NCBI GenBank assembly: GCA_963565915.1 | Contig: OY751486.1 | Location: forward strand, 3,844,001 to 3,908,000 | Source: Entoloma clypeatum | Taxonomy: Eukaryota > Basidiomycota > Agaricomycetes > Agaricales > Entolomataceae | Length of the DNA stretch: 64,000 nucleotides | Direction: 5' to 3' | Shown here: one piece after another, positions 47,665 through 59,661 of the stretch | How the letters are laid out: each line of letters opens with the position of its first letter | How positions within the stretch are numbered: position 1 is the stretch's first letter | Made by a program: the position numbers and the translations under genes | Notes under the pieces: model-generated | What the model was told of the DNA's origin: nothing | Databases searched by the model: none | Seen by the model: only the letters and a program-made list of their open reading frames with translations

Positions 47665-48219
47665 TTATTTGGCCCCCGCCGACGAGAACTTTGTAACCGA
47701 TTTTGTCCCTTCCGAGATGGCGTGCTTGGCGAGTTCACCAGGGAGTATCAGCCGCACAGATGTTTGGATTTCTCGCGACGAGATTGTCGACTTTTTGGAA
47801 TAGGCGGCGAGTTCTGAAGTCCATGTCAATCTGGGCGCGTCGAGTCTATGGCATAGGCACGCGACATACTGGAGGCTTCCGTAGCAATGCGCTCGAAAAT
47901 GTCATTGACAAAGCTGTTGAGGATGGCCATCGCCTTGTTTGAAATACCCGTGTCAGGATGGACCTGTTTGAGGACTAGAAGATGCCATCCGGGTCAGTTC
48001 GATGAGTTCTTTCATTGAAAGAAGCGTCCCTTGCTCACCCTTGTAGATATATGAAGAGTACGTCTCCTTTCGAACCTTCTTCCTCTTCTTCTTCTCGCCG
48101 TCTGCAGGTGCTGCGGCGGTCTTCTTCGTGGCTTTGGAGCCCTCTGAGGATTTGGCAGGGGCCTTGGAGGCAGTGGAGGCGGGGGCTTTGCCAGCGGTAG
48201 AAGCGGGTTTGGGTGCCAT
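47665..48219 (-). CDS. Histone H2B
   Basis: Core nucleosome protein. Three exons: 48039-48219, 47870-47974 and 47665-47813; phases agree and give 144 residues. A Lys/Ala-rich tail with [17 protein letters not shown] leads into the histone fold: [58 protein letters not shown]. The conserved C-terminal [15 protein letters not shown] contains the Lys ubiquitinated by the Bre1/Rad6 pathway in other fungi. Intron-bearing histone genes are normal in basidiomycetes. Divergent from H2A. Confidence 0.97.
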
Positions 48220-48506
48220 TATGTGTGAGTCGGGAGTAGGGTGAGAGCGCGGTGGTGGTGGTGGAGGTAGCGCAAGGATAGCGAAGGGGACTGATGAAGA
48301 GGGAGAAGCTTATATGTGGACGCGATGGTTTGTCTTTGTTTACGCTGAGACGCGCCTTTGTTGATTTCAACGACGGCACGTGACGAGCATGTACAAATAT
48401 TCGCAATGCCATAGCGCGGAGCGTTCTCGAGACTTGCCCCCTGCCACCACCCTCCTAGTTCTTAGCTGGTCCCTCGCAAAACTCGCGCTCTCATATTCGT
48501 ATCGAC
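48220..48506. promoter_or_regulatory. Divergent histone H2B/H2A promoter
   Basis: 287 bp between the two start codons, so equal, S-phase expression from one region is expected. A CACGTG E-box lies at 48377-48382. I could not recognise a yeast-type Spt10 or NEG element. Confidence 0.6.
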
Positions 48507-49095
<589 letters not shown>

Positions 49096-49390
49096 CGGGT
49101 GTGACTTTAGATATTGTCTCGTATTGTATTGTTAATAATGTCGTAATTGAAATCCCAAGCTGTCATGGGCATGAGGTCATACTATGGTGGTGGGCATGGT
49201 TACTAGGGTAGTCGTGTCATCATCGTTGGCAGCGGTGAGCACGGGATGGTGTTGTGGCGGATGGAAAAGAAAATGACGTGGAATGTGGAGCGAGAAATTT
49301 GACACTCCACAAAACACATCTTAACCTCTTCGTCGTCCCACATAACGTCCTCCAGCGGGTCAATCGACGGTCTGCCCGCTCTATGCCCCA

Positions 49391-52207
49391 ATGTACATGG
49401 ACCCTGCACCACAGGTCTTCGTCTCTAAGCCTCCTCCGTGTCATGCTCGCTAACCGTTCTGTAAACAGGCTCCGAGGTCACTCACCAACGATGACATCGA
49501 AGCCGTCATTCACCTCGCCACCTCCTCTCGACCCACTTCGGGTCCCCTCAAGGACACCAGAACGCAGCTCTTTGTCGGAAACGTACGTCTCGCGTGGCTT
49601 CCTCCCTTCTGAACTCCCCCTGACATCCCCACAGCTCCCTTACCGTGTGCGGTGGCAGGATCTCAAAGACCTCTTCCGCCGCGCGGGCACTGTCCTTCGC
49701 GCCGACGTCTCCCTCGGCCCGGACAACCGATCCCGCGGGTATGGCACCGTCCTCCTCGCGACTGCAGAAGACGCCGGGCGCGCCATCGATATCTTCCATG
49801 GCTACTCGTGGCAGTCCAGAATTCTCGAGGTCAGGTCCGATCGCATCCCTCCAGACTTTGATGCCACCGTACCCCCCACCTTCGCCTCCGCGTCCCCTGC
49901 AAGTTCCTTATCCGGGGGCTCGTCCCGCGAGGACCTCAATTATTCCTCCTTGCTAGATTTCCACCACAGTTTGTCAGCCAATCCGTGTCGCAATCTTTTT
50001 GTCGGAAATGTGTGTGGGTTTCGTTTGATGTTTCGAAGCCCCCCTCATCTCTGCTCCAGCTTCCCTTCCACTGCCAATGGCAAGACCTCAAGGACCTGTT
50101 TCGTCAAGCCGGGACCATCATCCGAGCAGACGTGGCACTCGGTCCGGACGGGCGCTCACGCGGATTCGGTACGGTCTCCTTTGCAACAGAGATAGACGCC
50201 GAGCGCGCAGTCAAGATGTTCAACGGATATGAATACAACGGCCGGCCACTCAAGGTTAACTTCGATAAATTCATGCAAATGTCCCAGTCGATCCCTTCGT
50301 CCCCTGTTCCCCCAGTCACACAAACGCTATCAATCCCCCCTGCTCTCAATGCCTGGACGTCATCTCCGGCACAGATGGGACACCTCCAAATCCCTCTTGA
50401 ACAACGTTCAGAAAGACGTATTTCGAGTCCCGTACATCACGATCCTTGGGTGTCGCAGCTCGACATTCAGACGACAGATGATCGTGAAAGAGAGTTGCGG
50501 CTACTCCAAGCTTTTCGAAACCTGGATGTCGAGAGCCGTGCTTCCCCTTCACATTTCCATCACACCAATAATCTTTTCGAAGCATCGAGATCGACCTCGA
50601 CATCTTCATCTACCAACGCCCCCTCACTCATCACCACAACTTCCTCCGGCTCTGCTGTTTCTTCGTCCTCGTCCCTCTCAACTTCTCTCTCTGCTCCTGA
50701 AGCAGATGATCAGACTCTTCAATACCCCAGGCGACAATCCTCATCGTCAGTGCATGGTCGAAAGCCATCGTCCGCGTATTCATCCTCTTCACCTGAACCA
50801 CTATCATTGCCGCCCTTACCGTCACCATTACCCCGTTCCAGAGCACCGCCGCAACTGCTCCAACGCGCCCGTCAGTGTCACCGTTCCTCGTCGTCGCGGA
50901 ACACACACCACCCGACCCGTCCAGGTCCTATTACCCTCCCTCCCCCTCCTATTGTTTCTTGTTTCCACCTTGGGCACAACAAAACTATCGGCTCCCCTCT
51001 CCACTCACCAACTTTCCACGCCTCACCTTCACATGCAGCCCGCCAGCAGCAACAGCAGCAAAACGCGATTTCGATGACTCCGCAAGGTCTCCCACCCATC
51101 ACACCCTCTATGCCACCTTTCAACTTTCTCCCACCTCTTCCCTCACCCGGTCTGCATGGGCCACAACGGGCAAACCCACTTGCATCCTCGCCTTTACCAG
51201 TCCCGCACCCATACAAAGACACACTACCCTCCTCTCCCGTCTTCCACACACACACACAGGCCTACCATCCACACCTACACCACATCAGCCCGTTCGTAAT
51301 GACCCCCATCTCGCCACTGCCCTCGCCAGGCATCCACACCGCCTCCACCATCACCTCACCTCCCCACCTGAACGGACACTATGTGCCCACGCCCGCGGGC
51401 GTCCCGTTCTCGCCTGGCGTGGCCATGTCCCCCGGCACGTTCTGGGGCCGCCCAGGCGGCGGCGCGGTGAACCCGATGATTAATCCTGCTGTGGGTGCGC
51501 CGGTGCATATATTGCAGATGAGCCCGTACGGCGAGCCCGCGGGGTATTTTGAGGGGTACTTCCCGCCTGCGGGAGGTGGCGGCGGCGCCACGACGGTGGA
51601 GATCGAGATTTTGAAGGATACGTCGACGTTGTCGGGTGTCAGAAGGGGCGATAGTAGGAGTGCATCTGGAAGGGGGAGAGGGAGCGAGGGAGAGGAAGAG
51701 GAAGGTGACGGCCGGGTGGAAATTCTGCAGGGAATAGGTGAAAGGGAGCTTGATGGGAACGACCAGGGACAGGACCAAGACCAGTCCAAGGACCCAACGG
51801 GCAGCGAAAAAGCGGAAGACCCCAACGCCCGAGAGTCTCCGTCCCTCTCAGATGCCGCAGTGGCAAGTGGCAAACTATCCAGGAGACATTCAAGCACGGC
51901 CAACACCTCACCTTGGCAGTTGAACGCCACCAACAGTACCAAGAACGGTGATCTCCGAGTTTGGGAGGGACGGGGAAAAGAGCCCAGACGGGTGAACAGC
52001 GGCGGGGAGGTTATTACCAACGCTGGCGCTGTCACTGCTGATTCAATGCTGTTGCGGGCTCATTCGCTGTCGGCGTCTCTGAAAGCTCGAGGTATGAGCG
52101 TTTCCCGGCGCTTCGGGTTGGGCTGTGGTGGTGGGAGTAGTAGTAGGGGTGCGACCGTCGCAGGTTCAGCTGTGGACGAAGAGGAAGGCGCAGGTCGTCC
52201 ATCATGA
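49391..52207 (+). CDS. RNA-binding protein with two RRMs and long disordered tail
   Basis: Four exons: 49391-49414, 49469-49582, 49635-50009 and 50060-52207; phases agree and give 886 residues. RRM1 (about 41-115): RNP2 LFVGN, then LPYRVRWQDLKDLFRRAG, RNP1 SRGYGTVLL. RRM2 (about 168-245): LFVGN, QWQDLKDLFRQAG, RNP1 SRGFGTVSF. The RNP2 and the rest of each RRM are split by an intron at the same position, which suggests tandem duplication. The W-QDLKDLF form resembles Gbp2/Hrb1-type and related mRNA-binding proteins, but no third RRM is seen. Residues about 260-886 are Ser/Pro/His-rich and likely disordered. The 24-nt first exon encodes MYMDPAPQ. Confidence 0.85.
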
Positions 52208-55046
52208 TTCTTTTGTCCAGCTATAGACAACCAAGGTCCAGTTGCCATCTCAAGGCCTCGCATGTTCCTTTTTCTTTTTCTGGCTATTCTGTCTATTTTT
52301 CCCTTTGTTCTGTTCATTGCTACCGACTCGCAGCTCATTGGTTTTCTCATTGGTTCCCCTACGGAGATCATCTCCCTATCAGCTTTCTTCTGTCCACACA
52401 AGGCCTTCGGGGACTTTTCTCTGTCCAAATTGTCAGCATGATCAAGTATTATTCGGTACCTAATGTGCTACTTACAATCTCACGGAAATTTGGTATATAT
52501 CATGATTCTCTTTCTTCCTTCCATGCTTCCTTAGGATGCGCTGTTGTCACTACGGACTGATGTACCATATTTACTCTTACTGCCAGGAAGCTATATTCAA
52601 CACTTATACTCACAACGCACCACAAAAACTCAAGCAACTGTTTATTGTCCTGCAAGACAAATTTCACAAGAAAAATGGCAACTGTATAAGTAAACGAGTG
52701 TGGAGTGCAGGTAGGGTAGACTAGATATGACACCATTTTATATGTTCCGCCTCAGCTTGATCTCGTCAAGAACGAGGAAACCACACTGGCAGGGGGTGAC
52801 AGCGAACACATGTAAACGTATATGGTAAAACGGAATAAAGGTCTAATATGTATAGTGAGAAGGAACGTGGTGGCGACTGGCTGAAAGCGGATTGCAAGGG
52901 GAGGGGGGTTCGAGGACGTAGGAGATGAGGGATCGACACTAGAAACAAGTATATTAAGATAAAGCGCGTTTTGGGGGTTTGTTATGTCCATCAAATGTAC
53001 AATTTGATTCGAGCGTGGGGGGAAGGCGACGAGGGCTCTTTTGACGAGATACTCCGGAGAGACGTGGTACTCGTCGTCGTGGAGAGATGTTGGGATAACG
53101 TTGGTGATGGAGGGGTGAGTTGCGAAGTGAGTAAATGTACAGAACGGCTTCTAGGGAACTGCAGATTGGATTTCGATGTTGGATTCGAGTGAAGCGGCTA
53201 AAAAAAGAGATTTCCCATCTTCTGTCGCTGTTCAGCTTCCCCATGTTCGGATATGTGGTGGGTCGAGTAATTACGGAGACGAAGGAATGGTTGGGGGTTG
53301 GGGAAAGACGAGGACAGCGAGGAAAAGATTTACTGGCGTTTGGAGAAGAAGTATGTGTGTGGTGATGGACGGCCAGGCAGGAGGTTGACGATGAGTCATG
53401 ACAAATAATTCTGCAAGCACAAAAGTCAGCAGGGGAACGGGAAATATGCGGATAAGGGAAGACATACAATCTGACCAACAAGTACACCAAAGAATGAACC
53501 AGAACCAGATGAAATGAGGCAGGGGGCTGAGGGTTACGCAAAGGATGGCCTCAAGAGTGGGAGAATGTGTGTGCAGAGAGGAATGGCGTGCGAAAAAATA
53601 TAGAGCAGAGGAAGAGATAGATACGTCGCAAGGTACGTAAAGGGGCATTGATGAAAAGTAGGACTAAGAAAGTAAGAGAAAAGACGTCCAGCACCGAGGA
53701 GGGATGGTGCAGAAGAAAAAGGCGGGAGGGAGCAAAAGGAATATGCTTTCCTCTTCTCTACACTATACGACGACAAAATAGGGAAGGTGGAAAGAGATGA
53801 AGAAAGTCGTCGTAGTAGATCATAACCTTGACTCGGGAGAAGAAAAAAACGTATAGGAATACTTGATACAGTGCGGGAACACCCCACGTAAAAACACACA
53901 AGCGTCGGAGGATAGAGGTGGAAGGATAGTTGTCGACGAGGTCCTGTATTTTCTGGATGAATAATAGCAAGGGACCTTGCCTCAAGATCTTCAGTGACGT
54001 TTCACCTCCCGCCGTCGAGAATAAGATATGCAATAGATAGGTATAGAGGACCCTGCGGAATGAGTTGAGGTCGGCAGGGTGAGGGAGTTGGAGGGGGGAG
54101 AAGATGCCGATAATAATAAACGGAAATAATATATTCGTATAGCGTCGGTCGACTTTGCCTTCTTGGTTATTGATGTCATGTGCTGATGTTACAAAAATCG
54201 GAAGATATGCCAGAATGCTGTGGATTTGCAAATTGATGATTGTGTGATTTGTGTTAGGGGTTGGCGAAGACACCAACCCTCGGCTTGCCTACAAGATCCC
54301 CCAAAAAGGTCCGGACGGAGAGAGAAACCCAGAGAAACAAGAAACGGTCCCGACCTCGGGCGCGATGAGTTCATATACATGTGGGGAGGGGAGTGATGCG
54401 GATTGACGTGGGGGCGAAGACAATTCGAAGGGCAACATATATGAGCCAGCAGGTCGACCCGAGATCGGCGTGATGCTGAGTCGTTTTCAGTAGGGTGTCT
54501 GTAAGCCTGCAGGAGACGAGAGCTGGAGGTGTATATACAGAGAATGGAAAATCCGACGGGTGCTGAAAACACAATGCATGCAAGGATGCATAAGAGAGGG
54601 AGAGCAGGTTGACGTCATCCGCTTAGTGAGAGAGAGCTGGGCCACCTTGTCGTGTGCTGCTCCGCACCTGCCAACGAATATGAACCTCTCATGCATCAGC
54701 ACACAGGACTGGGGTGGTAAAGAGACAGACAGGGAGTGTGGGGGGTGGGATATGGTTGAGAAAGCGCGCGGGTGTCCAAAAAGGGATAGTATCCAATACC
54801 GAATAAAGTGACCGTATGATGTGTGAGTGCTGAGATGCATTTTGATACTTTTCCGCGAACACTGTTCGATAAATAGGAATAAAGATAATCAGCTTACAGC
54901 ACGAACGTGGCTGCGGCCCGTGTATGTGGACTGTTATACGAGAGGAACGATCCCCTCATCATCAGATGAAAAAGGATCCCCCCAGATGACAGACACCCAG
55001 GCCAGCATACACCGAGCACCACACGCAAAAGCGACACACCTCTCCG
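52208..55046. other. 2.8-kb region without a clear gene, strongly purine-rich on the plus strand
   Basis: From about 52.9 to 54.8 kb the plus strand is rich in G and A (minus strand in C and T). Long minus frames at 52954-53541 and 53758-54276 are Ser/Pro/His-rich or hydrophobic and look like products of base bias. It could include a long 3' untranslated region of the minus-strand gene at 55047, or a non-coding transcript. The first few hundred bases are the 3' flank of the RRM gene. Confidence 0.45.
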
Positions 55047-56181
55047 TTAAACAAACAAGGGATCAGGTAAATCCTCTGGGCTTGGAGAGTTCTGGAACAT
55101 GGAACTCGCAAAGTACCCGTGTGGTTGAGGCTCCCGTGAAGTTGGAGTGAGAGGGGGTGCGCGCCTTGCCATGCTCATTCCTCTAAGTAGATTTTTGAGT
55201 TCCTCATCGCGGTCCACCTGCGTCAAACTCTCAGGTCCCGACTCATCCGAGCTCATATTGAAGACCATGCCACTGTCGCTAGGTGCGCGCTTGTGGTTTC
55301 TACCTTTAGGCCTGCGTTTGACGGACACAGAAGGCGGGGTGAAAGGAGGAGGTTTAGAACGGGCGTAAGTGCTGGGATCGGGATTGCGGCGGGACGGAGT
55401 GACAGGCGACGACGGAAGATTGTAAGAGGGACGTTGAAACTCAGTGGCGTCGCCCGCATCGGTCGTGTCATCGCAGATGGGGAAGTCCCATGGGGGTAAA
55501 AGGGCAATTTTTGGATTGCGGGATCGGGTGCGGGGGAGCGGGAGCGGGACGGAGCGAGAAAGCGGTTTGGCCGGTGTTGGTAGCTTGGGAGTCTGAGGAA
55601 TAGTAACCGGCTGGCTGGTTTGGCTGGATTTGGGGATAAAAGGGGGGATGGCTTTGATTTGTGGTTGTTGTTGCTGCTGCCTCCTGCGGGCGAGTTTGCC
55701 GGAAGGATGGGTGGCGAGGGTCGGTGGCGAAGCTGATACGAGGAAGGGGTCGGAGCTGGGTGGTGTCGACGGGCCCTCTGCCTGCGAGGGTGATGGCTGG
55801 CGATGGGCTTGGCGGCGGGCCAAAGGCGAATGGCTCCTTTAATGAGGGTCTGATGAGCGAACCCGAACACGAGGCAGATCTGGAGATTAGGCGATACCTG
55901 TCCGTCACAACTGTCTTATCTTTCGCCTGCCTGCCCCGAGCGGCGGGTGACGTCGACGTCAGGACCGCCACCGGGGTGCTCTTTGCAGCTACAGGGGTTC
56001 GTGGTGGCCGCTGCTGGGGTTGGAAGCGCTGTGGCTGTGGCTTGGATAGCGACAGCAGCCCCGGGGTGCGTGTCGGTTGGACGATGACGGCTGGGGGCGC
56101 CGACGGATGTCTGCGGTGGTTGTACGTCGAATGCAGCGTTGATAACGAGAAATGCGGTGGTGGTTTGTGTACCAGCAACAT
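55047..56181 (-). CDS. Ser/Pro-rich, basic, disordered protein, unknown function
   Basis: Two exons, 55898-56181 and 55047-55836, joined across a 61-bp intron in agreeing phase; 357 residues. The protein is rich in Pro, Ser, Gln and Arg with no folded domain. Features: TPGLLSLSKPQPQR, a poly-Gln run in RRRQQQQQPQ, PSYNLPSSPVTPSRR, a basic KRRPKGRNHKR cluster that could be nuclear localisation, and an acidic DRDEELKNLLRGMSMARR helix near the C-terminus. The late conserved-looking SSDESGPESLTQ and RDEELKNLLRGM suggest a real gene. Function is not inferred. Confidence 0.6.
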
Positions 56182-58218
56182 TTGGGAAGGAGTAGGAGGA
56201 GGAGGAGGAGGGACAGAGCGTTGCGATTTGTGGATGTATGAGGCGAAAAAAGGGTCGTGCGTTGTGTGAGGCTTCCATTATTTCTCACACTTTTTGTTGT
56301 CTGTTGTTTTCATTGTGGCACCGTGCTTTGCTGAGCTCTGTTTCCCTTGTTCTTTGCATTCATCGCTGGATACAAGGCTCTGGATGCTCAACTCCTTTGT
56401 TTTTTCTTTGCCTTTCAATTTTCGCTGACTCGCTCGTCTTTGTCCCTCCGTTCTTGTTTCCACCCCGTTGTGGCTGTGTTAGCTGACTCAGCGTCCACCT
56501 CTCCGGGATGCGATTTCCCCGTTCCGAGATCATCTTATGGCCACATCAGGTCTTCTTCACTTGTCACCTTCTGATCCCAACTGCAGCTCCATACAAAGAA
56601 GGACCCTTTCTTTCTATCAGTCCATTGTACTCTGCCCCACTCGATATCCACTCTTGTACCGTGATTCACCATCTCATCGGCCCTCCAAGATACAAGCACT
56701 CCATCTCCATCTCGCACGCTCGGATGGACTGCCTCCGACCGATAACCATCCAACGATTACTTGTCCTTGACAGTGCAGACAATGGACCCTCCCGTAGCCA
56801 CATCATCAGGCTGTACAATCCCAAACGTATCAACCCCTTGCCCCCATTCGGCGCCGTCTCATGCGGGGTTAGTTGATGTGGATCTTTTCGTGAACCACAT
56901 TGAAACACTCGCAAACGCTTCAGGCATCAGGTCCAGTAAGGAACTACAACATCCACTTGACCAACATCAAAGATAGCCTCCCTCAACGTTCTTTCGCATG
57001 CATCAATATTTACTCCGTTAGGTATGAGAAAAATGTCAGTGACTGTTTCAAGCCTTAACTTCCAGCTTGAAGCTTCTCAGCTTCCATAATAGAGGTCCGA
57101 TTCGGACTGCTTCCAGTATGAGCCAATGTAACTTCCTTCAACAGAATCCAAACATTGGGTCAAAAGTTCTCCGATTTCCATGGGGTAAGTAGTTACATAC
57201 TGACTCAGGTATGGCGTTCAGGCGTCCAAGCTCCAGAACCTTCGATCTTCAGCCTGAACCTGACCAGGCTAAGCTAGAAAAAGGCGAATAACGGCATTGG
57301 AGATGAGAGCCTTTCCCATGTGAACTTCTCGATGTTACGGTACGTCTCATCTACTCAAAAGCTTGCCTGACCAATATCTGCAAAGCAAATAATAAAAGTG
57401 TGTTTATGAAAGTTCTGAAGCCGGGTAACTCGATCTACCTGGGTCAGCTGAGCACGGATACTTTATGTGTTGAATCATGTGTTGACACCAGATGATGACT
57501 CTCCAAGACAGGCCTGTGGAGGCCACTAGGATTCCTACGGTCTTTTTTCGGAGAAAAAACGCAACATCTTCCCAACTCTTCACTAAAGCAACACAATGAT
57601 TGTGTCAATCGAGGCCATCGTAACATCGCGTCTAGGATCAACCCCATGCCAGTCTGTGCACCAAGCGTGTACATCTGATTTGCAGATCAGCGCGCGCGTC
57701 CGTCTTGAATAGAACGTTGGAAAGAAACTAGGTTTTACCCTGTGCTTCGATTCCGCAGTATACAACTACAGACCCAGCATCGTGTTTCGATCACGATGCT
57801 GCTGTCTCCGAGTCGGGCGCTTGGTGACGATTTGATATTCCATCGCCCTTCTGTCAATCCTCCCACTGACAGCGTTACACAACACGAGATCTCAGGACCT
57901 CTTTCGATTCTCCCATAAGTGCTGAGTGACGCAGCGGATTAGATGGGAACTTGCCTGCTGCGAGTTTATTTGACATATCATGGTTGTGCTGCCATAACTT
58001 GAAGATTGTGCTGACGGAGGATACTACGAGGAGGAAGCCCAAAGAAGGTGATACGATACTTAGTTTCTTGTTAATTGGGACGATGCAAATACAAGGAGTG
58101 TTGCATTGAAAGAAAGCACAGGCGATGATGGCAACGAAGGTTTCGATCGAAAAGTCCAAACGATGCAGGAAAGAATTCCCTCGCTACTGTCTTACGGCTT
58201 TTTCTCCCCCTCCCCTGC
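56182..58218. other. 2-kb intergenic region, no gene recognised
   Basis: The first ~350 bp are T/C-rich on the plus strand. A plus frame from 56782 (starting MDPPVATSS) and a hydrophobic minus frame at 57875-58159 lacking an ATG could be fragments, but neither has supporting structure. Confidence 0.45.
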
Positions 58219-58613
58219 TCATTCATGCGTCTTCGACGAAATTCTCCTCCATCTCACTAACATCAAGATCTTCAGCCCCTTCTTCGGTGTCACCTCCGGC
58301 TTCCCTGTTAGAGCCAGGGAGGCCGCGACGATAGTAGATGCGGCAGCGTCTGGGGCACCACCAGGGATAGGGGCCAAAGCGCCTCCTGCATTGCCACGAG
58401 CATAGCGGCGGGCGAGGGAAAGGGCGACCAGGTAACTGATTTACTTCAGTAGGGTTGTCGGCCTTCTTTGCGGACATTAACCTAGATGTGGGCAAAAGGT
58501 TTGGATGGAAGACGTACTTCGACGTTACTAGTTGCAGCGTCGGCGGCTGTGGGCACGGCAGCGACGAGCCCACTGGCGAGTGCGAGGACAGCGAGGGTAG
58601 CAGCGAATTTCAT
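58219..58613 (-). CDS. Small secreted protein candidate, splice structure unresolved
   Basis: The first exon from 58613 encodes a clear signal peptide, MKFAATLAVLALASGLVAA followed by VPTAADAATSNVE, with donor GTACGT just after. Downstream, two frames stay open. One gives YARGNAGGALAPIPGGAPDA, stopping at 58219. The other gives a Cys/Arg-rich stretch (CSWQCRRRF) and an acidic end EEGAEDLDVSEMEENFVEDA, stopping at 58223. I cannot decide which acceptor is used, so the mature sequence is uncertain. Small proteins of this design are common in basidiomycete secretomes. Confidence 0.5.
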
Positions 58614-59661
58614 GCTGAAGGAAGGCCCAAATGCGCTAGAGGTATTGACCTAAGGGACTAGAATGGTGGGGGGGTTCAGTACATTTATACCTCTGAGCGT
58701 GCCAGACATGTTCGAGTTGCTCGGTCTATTTTCTCCGGCCAGGAAGGGCGGTTGTAGCGGCAAAGGCGCGGAATAATTCTTTTGGTGGAGCGGCAGACGA
58801 TCTTTACGCCACGGCGCTAGAGGCGTGGGGCAAAATTTGAAACCTCCAGCTGGAGCACCCTAGCCATAGACCGGTTGCAAACTTGGTGTGGATGTCAGCG
58901 AGAAATATTTTGAGGCCTGCCTCACGCAGGACATCAACAATAATCATTCCATGCAGCGGCGCTTACTATGACACCACTCGAAATGTTGACAGTAAACTTT
59001 TAGGGGTGAATCGCACCGGCGAAACGTACCCAGACAGGAGAAGCGGCAGTCATACACCCAGAGAGGGGGATTGAAACAGCGTTCACGTCTTGCGTACTGC
59101 TCCGTCATGGAGTGATCAAAGTTCAAGCCTTGTTACGCGGCCGCTGGGATGCGCAGGTACCAGAATGGGCCGTCTAGTGCTTAATTCTTGTTTTCGGGCA
59201 AAGGTTGCCAAGAAAAATGACTCCAGGAGCAGCTTCCGCCCAGACAATGGGCTCTCGGCCAGATACTGAGTGAGTGAATCCAGCGAACTCGAGCCAGAGG
59301 AGATCTTTGTGACGGCAACGCTGGTGCGCAACGGCAGTGGTGAAAGCGCGGGGGCATGGGTCCCGTATGCAAGTCCTCGGTCATGCATGCCTCTTGCTGG
59401 AAAACAAGCCATGAACTTGAATGTGCAGATGTTATATCAAGTAGTATGTAAGTTAGTCGATGTACTAATAGTGATACATCAAACGCCGCGATTATATACA
59501 CCAGTTTACAGTAAATACTAGTAATGAGGCATGTACATCCATGAAGCATCATTATAGACAAGCAAAGGTTACTATAGGAAAAAGGACTACGATAGCGTGT
59601 TATATAAAGAAAGCGTGGTAATATCTAATTCGTCATAGCATCGGCAGCCGTACCTAGTATT
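58614..59661. other. Intergenic, no gene recognised
   Basis: Upstream region of the small secreted-protein candidate and 3' flank of the WD40 gene. Short frames look random. Confidence 0.5.

Noticed and set aside
52954..53541. 195-codon minus ORF
   Set aside because: Low-complexity Ser/Pro/Arg/His product of a pyrimidine-rich strand; no supporting features.
53758..54276. 172-codon hydrophobic minus ORF
   Set aside because: Hydrophobicity follows from T-rich sequence; no conserved pattern.
57875..58159. Hydrophobic minus ORF
   Set aside because: No ATG start and no partner exon found.
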